This document shows positions 26,130 through 34,575 of a stretch of 64,000 nt of DNA, in pieces; the first letter of the stretch is position 1; each line of letters starts with the position of its first letter. The translations under genes and the position numbers were made by a program. The notes under the pieces are model-generated. The model saw only the letters and a list, made by a program, of their open reading frames with translations, was not told the DNA's origin and did no database searches. Source of the stretch: Paenibacillus campinasensis (GTDB taxonomy: Bacteria; Bacillota; Bacilli; Paenibacillales; Paenibacillaceae); NCBI RefSeq assembly GCF_002272015.1, contig NZ_NPBY01000003.1:62001-126000 (forward strand), written 5' to 3'.

Positions 26130-26420
26130 ATGTTAACTGGAAAGCAAAAGCGATTTTTACGGTCTCAGGCCCACCATCTGGATCCGATCTTTCAGGTCGG
26201 CAAAGGAGGAAGCAATGAGCATTTGATCAGACATGTGTCTGAGGCGCTTGAGAAGCGGGAGCTGATCAAGGTATCGGTTCTTAACAACTGCCTGGAGGAT
26301 CCGCGCGATATTGCCGAGGAGATTTCGGCTGGCGCACATGCGGAACTGGTTCAGGTTATTGGCAAAACGATTGTGCTGTACAAGGAATCGAAGGATCACA
26401 AAACGATCGAGCTTCCTTGA
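26130..26420 (+). CDS. yhbY: YhbY family RNA-binding protein (CRM domain)
   Basis: This 96-residue protein is a single CRM domain, with LTGKQKRFLRSQAHHLDPIF at its start and the GxxG-type loop VGKGG near residue 25. YhbY proteins associate with pre-50S ribosomal particles. Length and sequence are typical (B. subtilis YqeI is 96 residues). AAGGAG precedes the ATG; it lies between aroE and nadD. Confidence 0.95.
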   Translation: MLTGKQKRFLRSQAHHLDPIFQVGKGGSNEHLIRHVSEALEKRELIKVSVLNNCLEDPRDIAEEISAGAHAELVQVIGKTIVLYKESKDHKTIELP

Positions 26421-26457
26421 TGCATAAAAGCCACCTTGGTGCATAAGGGGATTCGTG

Positions 26458-27048
26458 ATGAAGATAGGAATTATGGGAGGCACCTTTGATCCGATTCATA
26501 TCGGACATCTGCTGGCCGCCGAAGCTGCCCGCGATGCCCACGCCCTGGATGAAGTATGGTTCATGCCGAGCCACATCCCTCCGCACAAGGAGGACGCAGG
26601 CATGACCGGCCGCGTGCGGCTTGCGATGGCCGCTGAAGCGATAGCCGGTCATCCGTCCTTTCGCCTGCTCGATTGGGAAGTGAAGCGGGGCGGGATTTCC
26701 TACACCGTTGATACGGTGAAGGAGCTGAAGGAGGTATATCCCGATCACAGCTTTGCTTTCATTATCGGGGCCGATATGGTCAATTATCTCCCAAAGTGGA
26801 ACCGGATTGAGGAGCTTGCCGGGATGCTGACTTTTATTGGCGTCAACCGTCCGGGTTCGAAGCTTGCGGTTGATCAGCTGCCAGACTTCCTGCAGAAGGC
26901 GGTAGTGACGGCGGATATGCCGCTTGTCGATATTTCGTCTACGACGATTCGCGAGCGGGCGGCAGCGGGTAAATCCATTCGTTATATGGTGCCGGACCGG
27001 GTATATGATTATATTGTTAGGAGCGGTATTTATGGTGTACAGCCGTGA
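26458..27048 (+). CDS. nadD: Nicotinate-nucleotide adenylyltransferase
   Basis: This 196-residue enzyme converts nicotinate mononucleotide and ATP to deamido-NAD. The nucleotidyltransferase motif GGTFDPIHIGHLLAA is at residues 7-21 and the ISSTTIRER signature near 162-170. The ATG at 26458 follows AAGGGG at 7 bases; the GTG just before it is less well placed. It overlaps yqeK by 17 bp. Confidence 0.96.
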   Translation: MKIGIMGGTFDPIHIGHLLAAEAARDAHALDEVWFMPSHIPPHKEDAGMTGRVRLAMAAEAIAGHPSFRLLDWEVKRGGISYTVDTVKELKEVYPDHSFAFIIGADMVNYLPKWNRIEELAGMLTFIGVNRPGSKLAVDQLPDFLQKAVVTADMPLVDISSTTIRERAAAGKSIRYMVPDRVYDYIVRSGIYGVQP

Positions 27049-27610
27049 GCAGTTGATGGAGGCGGTATCTGCCCAGATGCCAGCCAAACGATGGGCGCAT
27101 ACCCTTGGGGTTATGGAGACGGCAGTCCGGCTGGCGGAACAATACGGCGCGGACCCCGTCAAGGCGGATCTGGCGGCGATTTTGCACGATGTTGCGAAGT
27201 ATTGGCCGGTACAGAAGCTGGAGCAGATGATCAAGGATCACGGCTTGTCTTCAGAGCTGCTGGATTATGACAAACAGCTGTGGCATGCCGAGGTGGGCGC
27301 TTTTGTAGCCAGGCAGGAATACGGTGTGGAGGATCAGGAAGTGCTGGATGCGATCCGATATCACACCTCTGGCCGCGTCGGCATGACCCTGCTTGACAAA
27401 GTGGTCTGTCTGGCCGACTACATCGAGCCGGGACGCGATTTTCCCGGGGTGAATAATATTCGCGATCTGGCCAACCATAGCCTTGAGGAGGCGCTGGTTG
27501 CCGGATTCGAGTCAACAATACAATTTCTTCTGTCGAGAAGGCAGATCATTTTTCCATTAACGTTTATGGCACGCAATGATCTTATTAAGCAATTGGAGGC
27601 GAATTCATGA
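27032..27610 (+). CDS. yqeK: YqeK, HD-domain diadenosine tetraphosphate hydrolase
   Basis: This 192-residue HD-domain enzyme matches YqeK, which hydrolyses Ap4A symmetrically to ADP. Metal ligands are His in RWAHTLGVME, HD in AAILHDVAKYW near residues 52-53, His in QLWHAEVGA, His in IRYHTSGR and Asp in LADYIEPGR. The start at 27032 lies inside nadD after AGGAG, 8 bases upstream, and the 3' end overlaps rsfS by 4 bp. Confidence 0.95.
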   Translation: MVYSREQLMEAVSAQMPAKRWAHTLGVMETAVRLAEQYGADPVKADLAAILHDVAKYWPVQKLEQMIKDHGLSSELLDYDKQLWHAEVGAFVARQEYGVEDQEVLDAIRYHTSGRVGMTLLDKVVCLADYIEPGRDFPGVNNIRDLANHSLEEALVAGFESTIQFLLSRRQIIFPLTFMARNDLIKQLEANS

Positions 27611-27954
27611 CATTAGGTCCAAATGAATTGTTACAAGTGGCTGTACAGGCTGCAGAAGACAAAAAAGCAATGGATATCGTAGTTCTCGATCTAAAAGGGA
27701 TTTCGCTGGTGGCTGACTATTTTGTCATCTGTCACGGTAACTCGGACACCCAGGTACAGGCGATTGCAACTGAAATTCGCAAGCGGGTGCATGAGGTTGG
27801 AGCTTCCCTGCGCGGTCTTGAGGGAATGGATGCCGCGCGCTGGGTGCTGATGGATATCGGAGATGTGGTCGTTCATATCTTCCACCGGGACGAGCGCGAG
27901 TATTACAACATCGAGCGTCTGTGGTCTGACGCCAAAGTGGTGGAGAAAGTATGA
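27607..27954 (+). CDS. rsfS: Ribosomal silencing factor RsfS
   Basis: This 115-residue protein binds ribosomal protein uL14 and blocks subunit joining in starved or stationary cells. Family signatures include DIVVLDLKGISLVADYFVIC and the C-terminal WVLMDIGDVVVHIFHRDER followed by YYNIERLW. The ATG overlaps the yqeK stop (ATGA) and the next gene overlaps in the same way. Confidence 0.96.
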   Translation: MTLGPNELLQVAVQAAEDKKAMDIVVLDLKGISLVADYFVICHGNSDTQVQAIATEIRKRVHEVGASLRGLEGMDAARWVLMDIGDVVVHIFHRDEREYYNIERLWSDAKVVEKV

Positions 27955-28868
27955 GCCTGCTCGCAGGGACCATCGTTGAGCTTGAAGTATCCCGAGAGGT
28001 ATCTCCGTATGGATACTTTCTGAATGCCGGGGATCGGGATGTTCTGCTTCATTACTCGGAGATTATCGGGAAAATTCAGCCTGGCGACAAGGTTGAGGTG
28101 TTTATTTTCTTCGATACCGAGGACCGGCTCGCAGCTACGATGAAAAAACCATACTTGACTCTCGGCGAGACAGCCAAGCTGATGGTGGCTGACGTTCACC
28201 CGAGACTGGGCTGCTTTCTGGAGATGGGACTTGGCAGACAGCTGCTGCTTCCGATTCGGGAGCTTCCGGAGCTGCGCGAGCTCCATCCGCAGGTTGGCGA
28301 CCATGTGTTTGTTACGATGGAGCATGACAAGCAGGGCCGTCTTCGGGCCAAGCTGGCCGGAGAAGAGCAGCTGGCTCCGCTTGCGTTCCATGCACCTGAC
28401 TCCTGGAAGGGAGAATGGTTCAATGCGCTGGTGTACAAGCCGCTTCAGATGGGAACGTTTGTCATCGTGGATGGCGGGGTCATCGGATTTGGCGTAATCG
28501 GCATGATTCACTCCTCGGAACGGACGCGCCTTCTTCGCCTTGGTGAGGAGGTCCGTGTGCGGGTAAGTCATATTCGTGAGGATGGCCGGGTTAATCTGTC
28601 GATGGTGCCGCGCAAGGAAGTCAGCCGTAACGATGATGCGGATCGGCTGCTTGCTTTTCTGAAGGAGCGTCCGGGGCATGCGATGCCTTATTCCGATGAA
28701 ACACCGCCAGATATTATCAAACAGCGGTTTGGGATCAGTAAATCGGCTTTCAAGCGGGCGCTTGGGAAACTGATGAAGGACGGTCTCGTTACCCAGAAGG
28801 AAAGCTGGACCTACCTCGTGAATAAAGACGAGCCTGAGTCCCCAGATACAGCCAAACCGACGAAATAA
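27951..28868 (+). CDS. CvfB-like S1 RNA-binding protein (YitL family)
   Basis: This 305-residue protein resembles CvfB/YitL: three S1-like beta-barrel modules and a C-terminal winged helix. The first domain starts LLAGTIVELEVSREVSPYGYFL; a later S1 domain contains GEEVRVRVSHIREDGRVNLSM; the winged helix is PDIIKQRFGISKSAFKRALG. CvfB influences virulence and membrane gene expression in Staphylococcus. It overlaps rsfS (ATGA) and sits between rsfS and yqeM, a place where B. subtilis has no such gene. Confidence 0.9.
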   Translation: MSLLAGTIVELEVSREVSPYGYFLNAGDRDVLLHYSEIIGKIQPGDKVEVFIFFDTEDRLAATMKKPYLTLGETAKLMVADVHPRLGCFLEMGLGRQLLLPIRELPELRELHPQVGDHVFVTMEHDKQGRLRAKLAGEEQLAPLAFHAPDSWKGEWFNALVYKPLQMGTFVIVDGGVIGFGVIGMIHSSERTRLLRLGEEVRVRVSHIREDGRVNLSMVPRKEVSRNDDADRLLAFLKERPGHAMPYSDETPPDIIKQRFGISKSAFKRALGKLMKDGLVTQKESWTYLVNKDEPESPDTAKPTK

Positions 28869-28898
28869 TTAAGCAAAGCTTCAGAAAGTGGTGCCGTC

Positions 28899-29669
28899 AT
28901 GATGTCTTATCGCAAGTTCGCCTACGTATATGACCAACTTATGGAGGATATGCCCTACCCGGACTGGATCAGGTTTGCCAGAACGGCATGGGAGAAGCAC
29001 GGGATGCCGAAAAGCGTTGCGGAGCTGGGCTGCGGCACCGGCAGCATTACGATTCCGCTGGTCAACTCCGGATTCGAGGTTACCGGGATCGACTTGTCTG
29101 CCGACATGCTGTCCGTTGCCCGTCGCAAGCTGGAGGACACTGCGGGCGGAAGCCGGCTGTACCGGGAAGGCAGCATCCGCTGGATTCAGCAGGATATGCG
29201 CTCCTGGGAGCTGCCGGAGCAGGTGGACTCCGTCATCTCCTTCTGTGACTGCTTCAACTATTTGCTGGAAGAGGACGATATCCGCTCCGCATTCGACAGA
29301 ACCTATGCCGGTCTTAAGGAAGGCGGCACGTTTCTGTTTGATGTTCATCATCCGAACACATTTGTCCGCTACGATGAAGAGCAGCCGTTTGTGCTGGATG
29401 AGCGGGGCGTTTCCTACATATGGACCTGCGCACTGGATGAAGCCCGCTGCGAAATCGAGCATCATCTCTCGATTTTTGCGCGCGATGAGAAAGATCCATC
29501 CATCTATCGCCGGTTTGAAGAGACACATGTCCAGCGGGGTTACGACCCTGAATGGATGAGAACCGAGCTGGTCAAGGCCGGGTTTCGCGACGTGCAATGC
29601 TACGCGGACTTCGAATGGATCGAAGCCGGGCCGGATGCGAGCCGGCTGTTCTATGTTGCGATCAAGTAA
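28899..29669 (+). CDS. yqeM: YqeM-like class I SAM-dependent methyltransferase
   Basis: This 256-residue methyltransferase carries the SAM motif I ELGCGTGSITIPL at about residues 42-54 and acidic motif II TGIDLSADML. The N-terminus MSYRKFAYVYDQLM is characteristic of YqeM, which follows rsfS in many Firmicutes. The methyl acceptor is unknown. A terminator follows, so this closes the housekeeping operon here; in B. subtilis comER/comEA would come next. Confidence 0.9.
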   Translation: MMSYRKFAYVYDQLMEDMPYPDWIRFARTAWEKHGMPKSVAELGCGTGSITIPLVNSGFEVTGIDLSADMLSVARRKLEDTAGGSRLYREGSIRWIQQDMRSWELPEQVDSVISFCDCFNYLLEEDDIRSAFDRTYAGLKEGGTFLFDVHHPNTFVRYDEEQPFVLDERGVSYIWTCALDEARCEIEHHLSIFARDEKDPSIYRRFEETHVQRGYDPEWMRTELVKAGFRDVQCYADFEWIEAGPDASRLFYVAIK

Positions 29670-29716
29670 TGCGGCGGCATGCACGCGTTCTTAAATGAAA
29701 TCGATGGGCATAAAAT

Positions 29717-29758
29717 ACACCTTCGTATAGCGTTCCAGCGCTGTGTGAAGGTGTTTTT
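29717..29758 (+). terminator. Terminator of the yqeG-yqeM operon
   Basis: ACACCTTC pairs with GAAGGTGT, with an inner AGCG/CGCT stem, followed by TTTTT. It lies 48 bases after yqeM. Confidence 0.82.
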
Positions 29759-29942
29759 GTATGCAGCCGGGTTAATTGAAAGATGCGAATGCGCATGTTT
29801 ATTTGACTGTGGTTAAGATGGAGCGGAAACGGTATAGGTTTGGCGATGGGACTGTGATAGGATGATCAAAAAATCAACGCACCTGTCATTGTCACGGATC
29901 TGTTGATGATGGATCACCGACGGGAAAGGATGGTATACGAGC

Positions 29943-30806
29943 ATGAAGCTATCTGTTTTTACCGTAGCAACCCCGGACTTGACGCCGGAAGAGCTGGCCA
30001 AGGCAGCCATGGATGCCGGGATTGAAGGCATTGAATGGAGATTCAAGGAGGTGCCGCCGGAGGCTGCCGATGAGAGCCCATCCTTCTGGCGGAATAATCG
30101 CTGTTCCATCGACCCCGGGGGCTCCGAGGAGGAATGGCTTCGATTCAAGCGAGCAGCAGAGTTATATGGACGTAAAAGTCTGGCGGTGGTCCCTTATTTG
30201 ACATGCGGGGATCTGGAAGCGACGGACAGCGTTATGAAAGCGGCTGCATTACTGGACGCCTCCTTCATTCGTATCGGGATTCCAGGTTATGACCGGACGT
30301 CCAATTACAATGAGCTGTATGCCCAAACGGTGGCCTATTTAACTGAAGTGGAGCAGATGGCTTCCTCTTACCGGCTGAAGGCGCTGGTGGAGACGCATCA
30401 TCAGACGATTGCCCCGAGCGCCAGCTTGGCGTACCGGCTTGTCCGGCATTTTCACCCCGACCACATCGGCGTGCTCTACGATCCAGGTAATATGGTGCAT
30501 GAAGGATATGAGAATTACAGGATGGGGCTGGAGCTGCTGGGGCCTTACCTGGCCCATGTTCATGTCAAGAATGGAGGTTACCACCGAGCGACCGCAGGCG
30601 GTCCGGGCAAAGCGGTCTGGGGTACGTCATGGTCTCCGCTCGATGAAGGTGCTGTTCCATGGGCACAGGTGATTGCGGATCTGCAAGCGGTGGGATACGA
30701 CGGGTATTTCGGAATTGAGGATTTCAGCGGCACTCATGCATCCCGAGAGATGCTGATTCAGTTTGCAGAGAAAATGGGGTTATGGACCAGCCTCAAAACG
30801 GTATAA
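29943..30806 (+). CDS. Sugar phosphate isomerase/epimerase (TIM barrel)
   Basis: This 287-residue xylose isomerase-like protein has strand-end metal ligands: Glu in GIEGIEWRF, Glu in ALVETHHQT with His pair, Asp in GVLYDPGNMVHEGY, His in HVHVKNGG and Glu in GYFGIEDFS. The ribosome site is weak (AAAGGA, 12 bases). It is the first gene of a cassette with two Gfo/Idh/MocA dehydrogenases and an AraC regulator, an arrangement found for inositol, keto-sugar or glycoside oxidation. Exact substrate unknown. Confidence 0.85.
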   Translation: MKLSVFTVATPDLTPEELAKAAMDAGIEGIEWRFKEVPPEAADESPSFWRNNRCSIDPGGSEEEWLRFKRAAELYGRKSLAVVPYLTCGDLEATDSVMKAAALLDASFIRIGIPGYDRTSNYNELYAQTVAYLTEVEQMASSYRLKALVETHHQTIAPSASLAYRLVRHFHPDHIGVLYDPGNMVHEGYENYRMGLELLGPYLAHVHVKNGGYHRATAGGPGKAVWGTSWSPLDEGAVPWAQVIADLQAVGYDGYFGIEDFSGTHASREMLIQFAEKMGLWTSLKTV

Positions 30807-30836
30807 GCAGCTTTTAGATAAAGAGGAGGAATGCAC

Positions 30837-32006
30837 ATGAAACAGGTCAGAATCGGTGTCATTGGACTTGGAATGGGATTCTCGCATGCGAAATCGCTGG
30901 CTTCCGGAGCCATAGCCGGGGCGAAGCTGACTGCAGTATGCGATATTAATCCGGCGAAGCAGCAGGCGGCTGCAGAGACGCTGCCAGCCGATGTAAAGGT
31001 GTGGAGCGATGCGGAAGCGATGGCGGCCTCGGGCGAGGTTGATGCTGTCGTGATCGCGACGCCGCATTACGGACATCCGCAGGAAGCGATCCGGTGTTTG
31101 AACAAAGGGCTGCACGTGCTGATCGAAAAGCCGGCCGGCGTATATACGAAGCAGGTGCGGGAGCTTAACAAGGTCGCTGCGGACAGCGGCAAGGTGTTCT
31201 CGATTATGTACAATCAGCGCTGCAATCCGCTGTATAAAAAGCTGCGCGAGCTGATCGCTGCCGGAGAGCTGGGGGAAATCCGCCGCACCAACTGGATTAT
31301 CACCAATTGGTACCGCTCCCAGAGCTATTACGATTCCGGAGGCTGGCGGGCAACCTGGGCCGGCGAAGGCGGCGGCGTGCTTATCAACCAATCCCCGCAT
31401 CAGCTTGACTTATGGCAGTGGACGACCGGCATGATGCCTGTCCGGGTTCGCGCCTTCTGCGCCTTCGGAAAGTATCGCAACATTGAGGTTGAGGATGATG
31501 TAACGGCCTATGTGGAGTATGAAAACGGGGCGACGGGGGTCTTTATTACGACTACGGGCGAAGCGCCGGGGACGAATCGGTATGAGGTGAACGGGGACCG
31601 CGGCAAAATCGTAATTGAGGACGGCAAACTGACATTTTGGCGGCTTCGTGTTCCGGAGCCTGAATTCAATCAAACCTATAAGGGCGGCTTCGGCGAACCC
31701 GAATGCTGGAAATGCGACGTTCCGGTAGATCCGCATCATCCTCAGCATAACGGAATTTTACAAAATTTCACCGACGCGATTCTGAAAGGCACTCCGCTGA
31801 TTGCTCCCGGAGAAGAGGGAATTCATGGCCTGACCCTGTCCAATGCGATGCATCTGTCCACCTGGACGGACAACTGGGTTGAGCTCCCGCTGGATGAGGA
31901 GCTGTATCATAGCATGCTGCAGGAGCGGGCAGCGAACTCGGTCAAGCGCAAGCCGGTTCAGGAGATTGAATCTGTGGATATGAGCTCAACGTTCGGCTCT
32001 TATTGA
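30837..32006 (+). CDS. Gfo/Idh/MocA family oxidoreductase (first copy)
   Basis: This 389-residue NAD(P)-dependent dehydrogenase has a Rossmann N-terminus (RIGVIGLGMGFSHAKSL), the catalytic-lysine signature EKPAGVYTKQVREL near residue 97, and the C-terminal substrate domain with GGGVLINQSPHQLDLWQW, whose His/Asp pair lines the active site. Such enzymes oxidise hydroxyls of sugars or cyclitols. The start at 30837 follows GAGGAGG at 7 bases. It is co-transcribed with the isomerase and the second dehydrogenase. Confidence 0.9.
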   Translation: MKQVRIGVIGLGMGFSHAKSLASGAIAGAKLTAVCDINPAKQQAAAETLPADVKVWSDAEAMAASGEVDAVVIATPHYGHPQEAIRCLNKGLHVLIEKPAGVYTKQVRELNKVAADSGKVFSIMYNQRCNPLYKKLRELIAAGELGEIRRTNWIITNWYRSQSYYDSGGWRATWAGEGGGVLINQSPHQLDLWQWTTGMMPVRVRAFCAFGKYRNIEVEDDVTAYVEYENGATGVFITTTGEAPGTNRYEVNGDRGKIVIEDGKLTFWRLRVPEPEFNQTYKGGFGEPECWKCDVPVDPHHPQHNGILQNFTDAILKGTPLIAPGEEGIHGLTLSNAMHLSTWTDNWVELPLDEELYHSMLQERAANSVKRKPVQEIESVDMSSTFGSY

Positions 32007-32033
32007 AGCTGAAGCATGGGAGGAGGAAAGGTG

Positions 32034-33107
32034 ATGGATCGGAGCAACGGAATGATGTATGCGCCCGAGGGCAAGCCGCAGCCGGTATGCAAGCCAGGCG
32101 AGTTTGTAATTGCGGCGATGGCGTTGGAGCACGGGCATATATACGGCATGTGCAACGGATTGATCGAGGCGGGTGCTGTGTTGAAATGGGTGTATGATGC
32201 GGACCCGGCCAAGGTGCAAAGCTTTTGTGATAAATATCCCGGTGTGAAAGCGGCATCCTCGGAGGCGCAAATCCTGGAGGACCCTGAAGTTGCGCTTGTG
32301 GCAGCGGCTGCTATCCCTTCGGAACGCTGTGCGCTGGGCCTCAAGGTGATGTCCCATGGAAAGGACTATTTTACAGACAAGACGCCATTCACAACGCTGG
32401 AGCAGGTAGCTGCTGCGCGTGCGAAGGCGGCTGAGACCGGAAGGAAGTACATGGTCTACTACAGCGAGCGCCTCCATGTGGAGAGCGCGGTTCATGCGGG
32501 GAAGCTCATTCACGACGGGGCGATCGGCAAGGTCGTCCAGGTGATCGGCACGGGACCGCATCGCTTGAACGCCGGGTCCAGGCCGGACTGGTTCTTCAAG
32601 CATGAGCAGTATGGCGGAATCTTATGTGATATCGGTTCTCACCAGATTGAGCAGTTTCTTTATTATACAGGCAACAAGAATGCGAGAATTGCCGGCAGCA
32701 AAGTGGCTAATTACGCCAACCCGCAATATCCGGAGCTGGAGGATTTCGGTGACGCTTCCCTGATCGGCGACAACGGAGCAACGGGCTACTTCCGCGTCGA
32801 TTGGCTGACTCCCGCCGGACTTGGCACTTGGGGGGACGGGCGAACGATCATTCTCGGCACAGCAGGGTATATCGAGCTTCGCAAATATATTGATGTGGCC
32901 CGGCATCCGTATGGGGATCAGCTGTATCTCGTAAACGGCGAGGGCGAGTTCCATATGGATCTGCGGGGGAAGGTAGGTTATCCGTTTTTCGGGGAGCTTA
33001 TTCTCGACTGTCTGAACCGTACGGAACACGCGATGACGCAGGAGCATGCATTTAAAGCCGGGGAGTTATGTGTACTCGCGCAAAAAGAAGCCGTGCGAAT
33101 TCAATAA
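32034..33107 (+). CDS. Gfo/Idh/MocA family oxidoreductase (second copy)
   Basis: This 357-residue protein is a divergent second dehydrogenase. Its Rossmann region is HGHIYGMCNGLIEAGA rather than the classic GxGxxG, and the usual EKP is replaced by TDKTPFTTLEQ, which keeps the lysine. The C-terminal domain has CDIGSHQIEQFLYYTG with the active-site His. The atypical nucleotide loop may mean altered cofactor use. The ATG at 32034 follows GGAGGAGG. It ends the dehydrogenase pair, 72 bp before the AraC gene. Confidence 0.88.
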   Translation: MDRSNGMMYAPEGKPQPVCKPGEFVIAAMALEHGHIYGMCNGLIEAGAVLKWVYDADPAKVQSFCDKYPGVKAASSEAQILEDPEVALVAAAAIPSERCALGLKVMSHGKDYFTDKTPFTTLEQVAAARAKAAETGRKYMVYYSERLHVESAVHAGKLIHDGAIGKVVQVIGTGPHRLNAGSRPDWFFKHEQYGGILCDIGSHQIEQFLYYTGNKNARIAGSKVANYANPQYPELEDFGDASLIGDNGATGYFRVDWLTPAGLGTWGDGRTIILGTAGYIELRKYIDVARHPYGDQLYLVNGEGEFHMDLRGKVGYPFFGELILDCLNRTEHAMTQEHAFKAGELCVLAQKEAVRIQ

Positions 33108-33179
33108 TTGCTATATAATGAAGATCATGGAGAGCCCGCTCAGGCAAGAGGGGCAGCGGTGGTATAAGGAGGGTTGCTC

Positions 33180-34061
33180 ATGACTTCATCATCCGATTCC
33201 GGGCGCATCTCGCTCTTCGATCCTATGGGGCAGCAGGAGCCGTTCGATTTCGGTTACCATGTGGATTCCCCGATGACCGGAGGCCAGTTTCATTCCCATT
33301 CTCTGTATGAAATCTATTATTTTCACGAAGGGCGCTGCACATATCTGATCGGGGATTCGATCTTTGTGCTGAAGCCTGGCGACCTGCTGCTGATGAACGG
33401 ACTGACGCTTCATTGTCCGAAGGTTGAGCCGGGCACGCCTTACATAAGAAGCATCATCCATTTTGATCCCGCTTGGGTGTGCAGGGATATGCCCGAGTCT
33501 GTAAGAAGCGCTTTGCTTGAACCCTTTGCTTCCCTGCTTAATTACCGAATGACGCTGGAGGGAGCAAGGAAGGCTGAATTCGAGAGCATGCTGGCTGGCA
33601 TGCATCGGCTTGGACTGTCGAAGAACAGGTTCGTTCGGGAGCGTATGGCGCTGAGGCTGCAAGAGATGATGTACATGATATCAGACTGGTGTCAGGGCGC
33701 GGTTCAGGACCAGGAAGCCGTTTCGGATAAGGAGCGGCATGTGCAGCATGTTATTTCATTTGTAGAGCAAAACTATATGTATGATTTGACCCTGGACCAA
33801 ATCGCCAGGGAGGCGCATGTGACCAAGCATTATCTGTCCTCCCTCTTTAAAGAGATTACGGGCACGAGCGTGTTCAAATATGTATACAATCGCAGGATCA
33901 ACCAGGCCAAAATTTTGCTGAGACTGAATCCCGATCTGAGCATTACGGAAGTCAGTCAGGCTGCAGGGTTCAAACATCTGGCTCACTTCAGCCGGATGTT
34001 TAAAGAGATGGTAGGCGCAACGCCGGAGCATTACCGCAAAAGCGGGGTCGACATTCATTGA
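33180..34061 (+). CDS. AraC family transcriptional regulator
   Basis: This 293-residue regulator has an N-terminal cupin sensor (HSHSLYEIYYFHEGRCTYLI, PGDLLLMNG) and a C-terminal double helix-turn-helix (LTLDQIAREAHVTKHYLSSL, then ITEVSQAAGFKHLAHFSRMF). It probably senses the sugar handled by the upstream cassette and activates it. AAGGAGGG precedes the ATG at 33180. The leuS promoter overlaps its last codon, so read-through into the T-box region must be considered. Confidence 0.9.
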   Translation: MTSSSDSGRISLFDPMGQQEPFDFGYHVDSPMTGGQFHSHSLYEIYYFHEGRCTYLIGDSIFVLKPGDLLLMNGLTLHCPKVEPGTPYIRSIIHFDPAWVCRDMPESVRSALLEPFASLLNYRMTLEGARKAEFESMLAGMHRLGLSKNRFVRERMALRLQEMMYMISDWCQGAVQDQEAVSDKERHVQHVISFVEQNYMYDLTLDQIAREAHVTKHYLSSLFKEITGTSVFKYVYNRRINQAKILLRLNPDLSITEVSQAAGFKHLAHFSRMFKEMVGATPEHYRKSGVDIH

Positions 34062-34086
34062 CTTCACCTTGCATTTTGGTTATAAT
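34058..34086 (+). promoter_or_regulatory. Sigma-A promoter of the leuS leader
   Basis: TTGACT (34058-34063), 17-bp spacer and TATAAT (34081-34086) form a near-consensus promoter whose -35 hexamer overlaps the araC-type gene stop. Transcription should start near 34093, at the 5' edge of the T-box. Confidence 0.78.
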
Positions 34087-34092
34087 AGCCAC

Positions 34093-34398
34093 ATTAAAAT
34101 GATACACATGGAATGCGATGATGAGGACCAGTAATTCTGCATTGATCATCCAGAGAGCCGGCGCTTTAGGTGGAAGCCGGTTGACGATGGGAATGAAACT
34201 CACCTCGGAGCAGCGGTGTCAACCGGTGTCAGCAGCGCTAGTCTCGCTGAAGTGACCGACGAAGCATTGCCGTCTCATCCGCGCTAAGGATGCAAAAGTG
34301 AGTGAAAGGCGAAGCATGCCTTTGACTAACTAGGGTGGTACCACGGGAATCTAACCTCCCGTCCCTAGCGATCGACGCTATGGACGGGAGGTTTTTTG
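34093..34398 (+). promoter_or_regulatory. T-box leader of leuS (specifier CTC)
   Basis: This is a tRNA-sensing T-box riboswitch. Stem I shows the AGTA and AGAGAG elements, the GGTGGAAG strand, and a specifier loop GAAACTCACCTCGGAG with the Leu codon CTC at 34199-34201; CCGGTTGAC pairs with GTCAACCGG to close the stem. The T-box sequence AGGGTGGTACCACGG (34332-34346) has UGGU, matching the A discriminator of tRNA-Leu. A terminator (34353-34398, CCTCCCGTCC/GGACGGGAGG plus TTTTTT) follows. Uncharged tRNA-Leu should favour the antiterminator. Confidence 0.93.
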
Positions 34399-34465
34399 GT
34401 TTTAACCCTATCATCAAGCTGCCATCAAGATGCTGTTGGCTAGCTTGAGGATAGCGAAAGCAAGA

Positions 34466-34550
34466 GACCGCGTCTATGATGCGGTCCGGTTTCAGCAACC
34501 TGCGTCGATCGGCGCAGGTTGCAATGGCACGGCGCGCAGGCGCGCGTGCC
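34466..34550 (+). other. Three tandem hairpins between T-box terminator and leuS
   Basis: Three stems follow each other: GACCGC/GCGGTC (34466-34486), the perfect 10-bp GCAACCTGCG/CGCAGGTTGC (34495-34522), and GGCACG-g-CGCGC/GCGCGTGCC with one bulge (34526-34550). None has a T-run. They are not part of the canonical T-box and end 26 bases before the leuS ATG. Confidence 0.6.
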
Positions 34551-34575
34551 CGACTGTGAAGGAGGAGCAGGAAGT

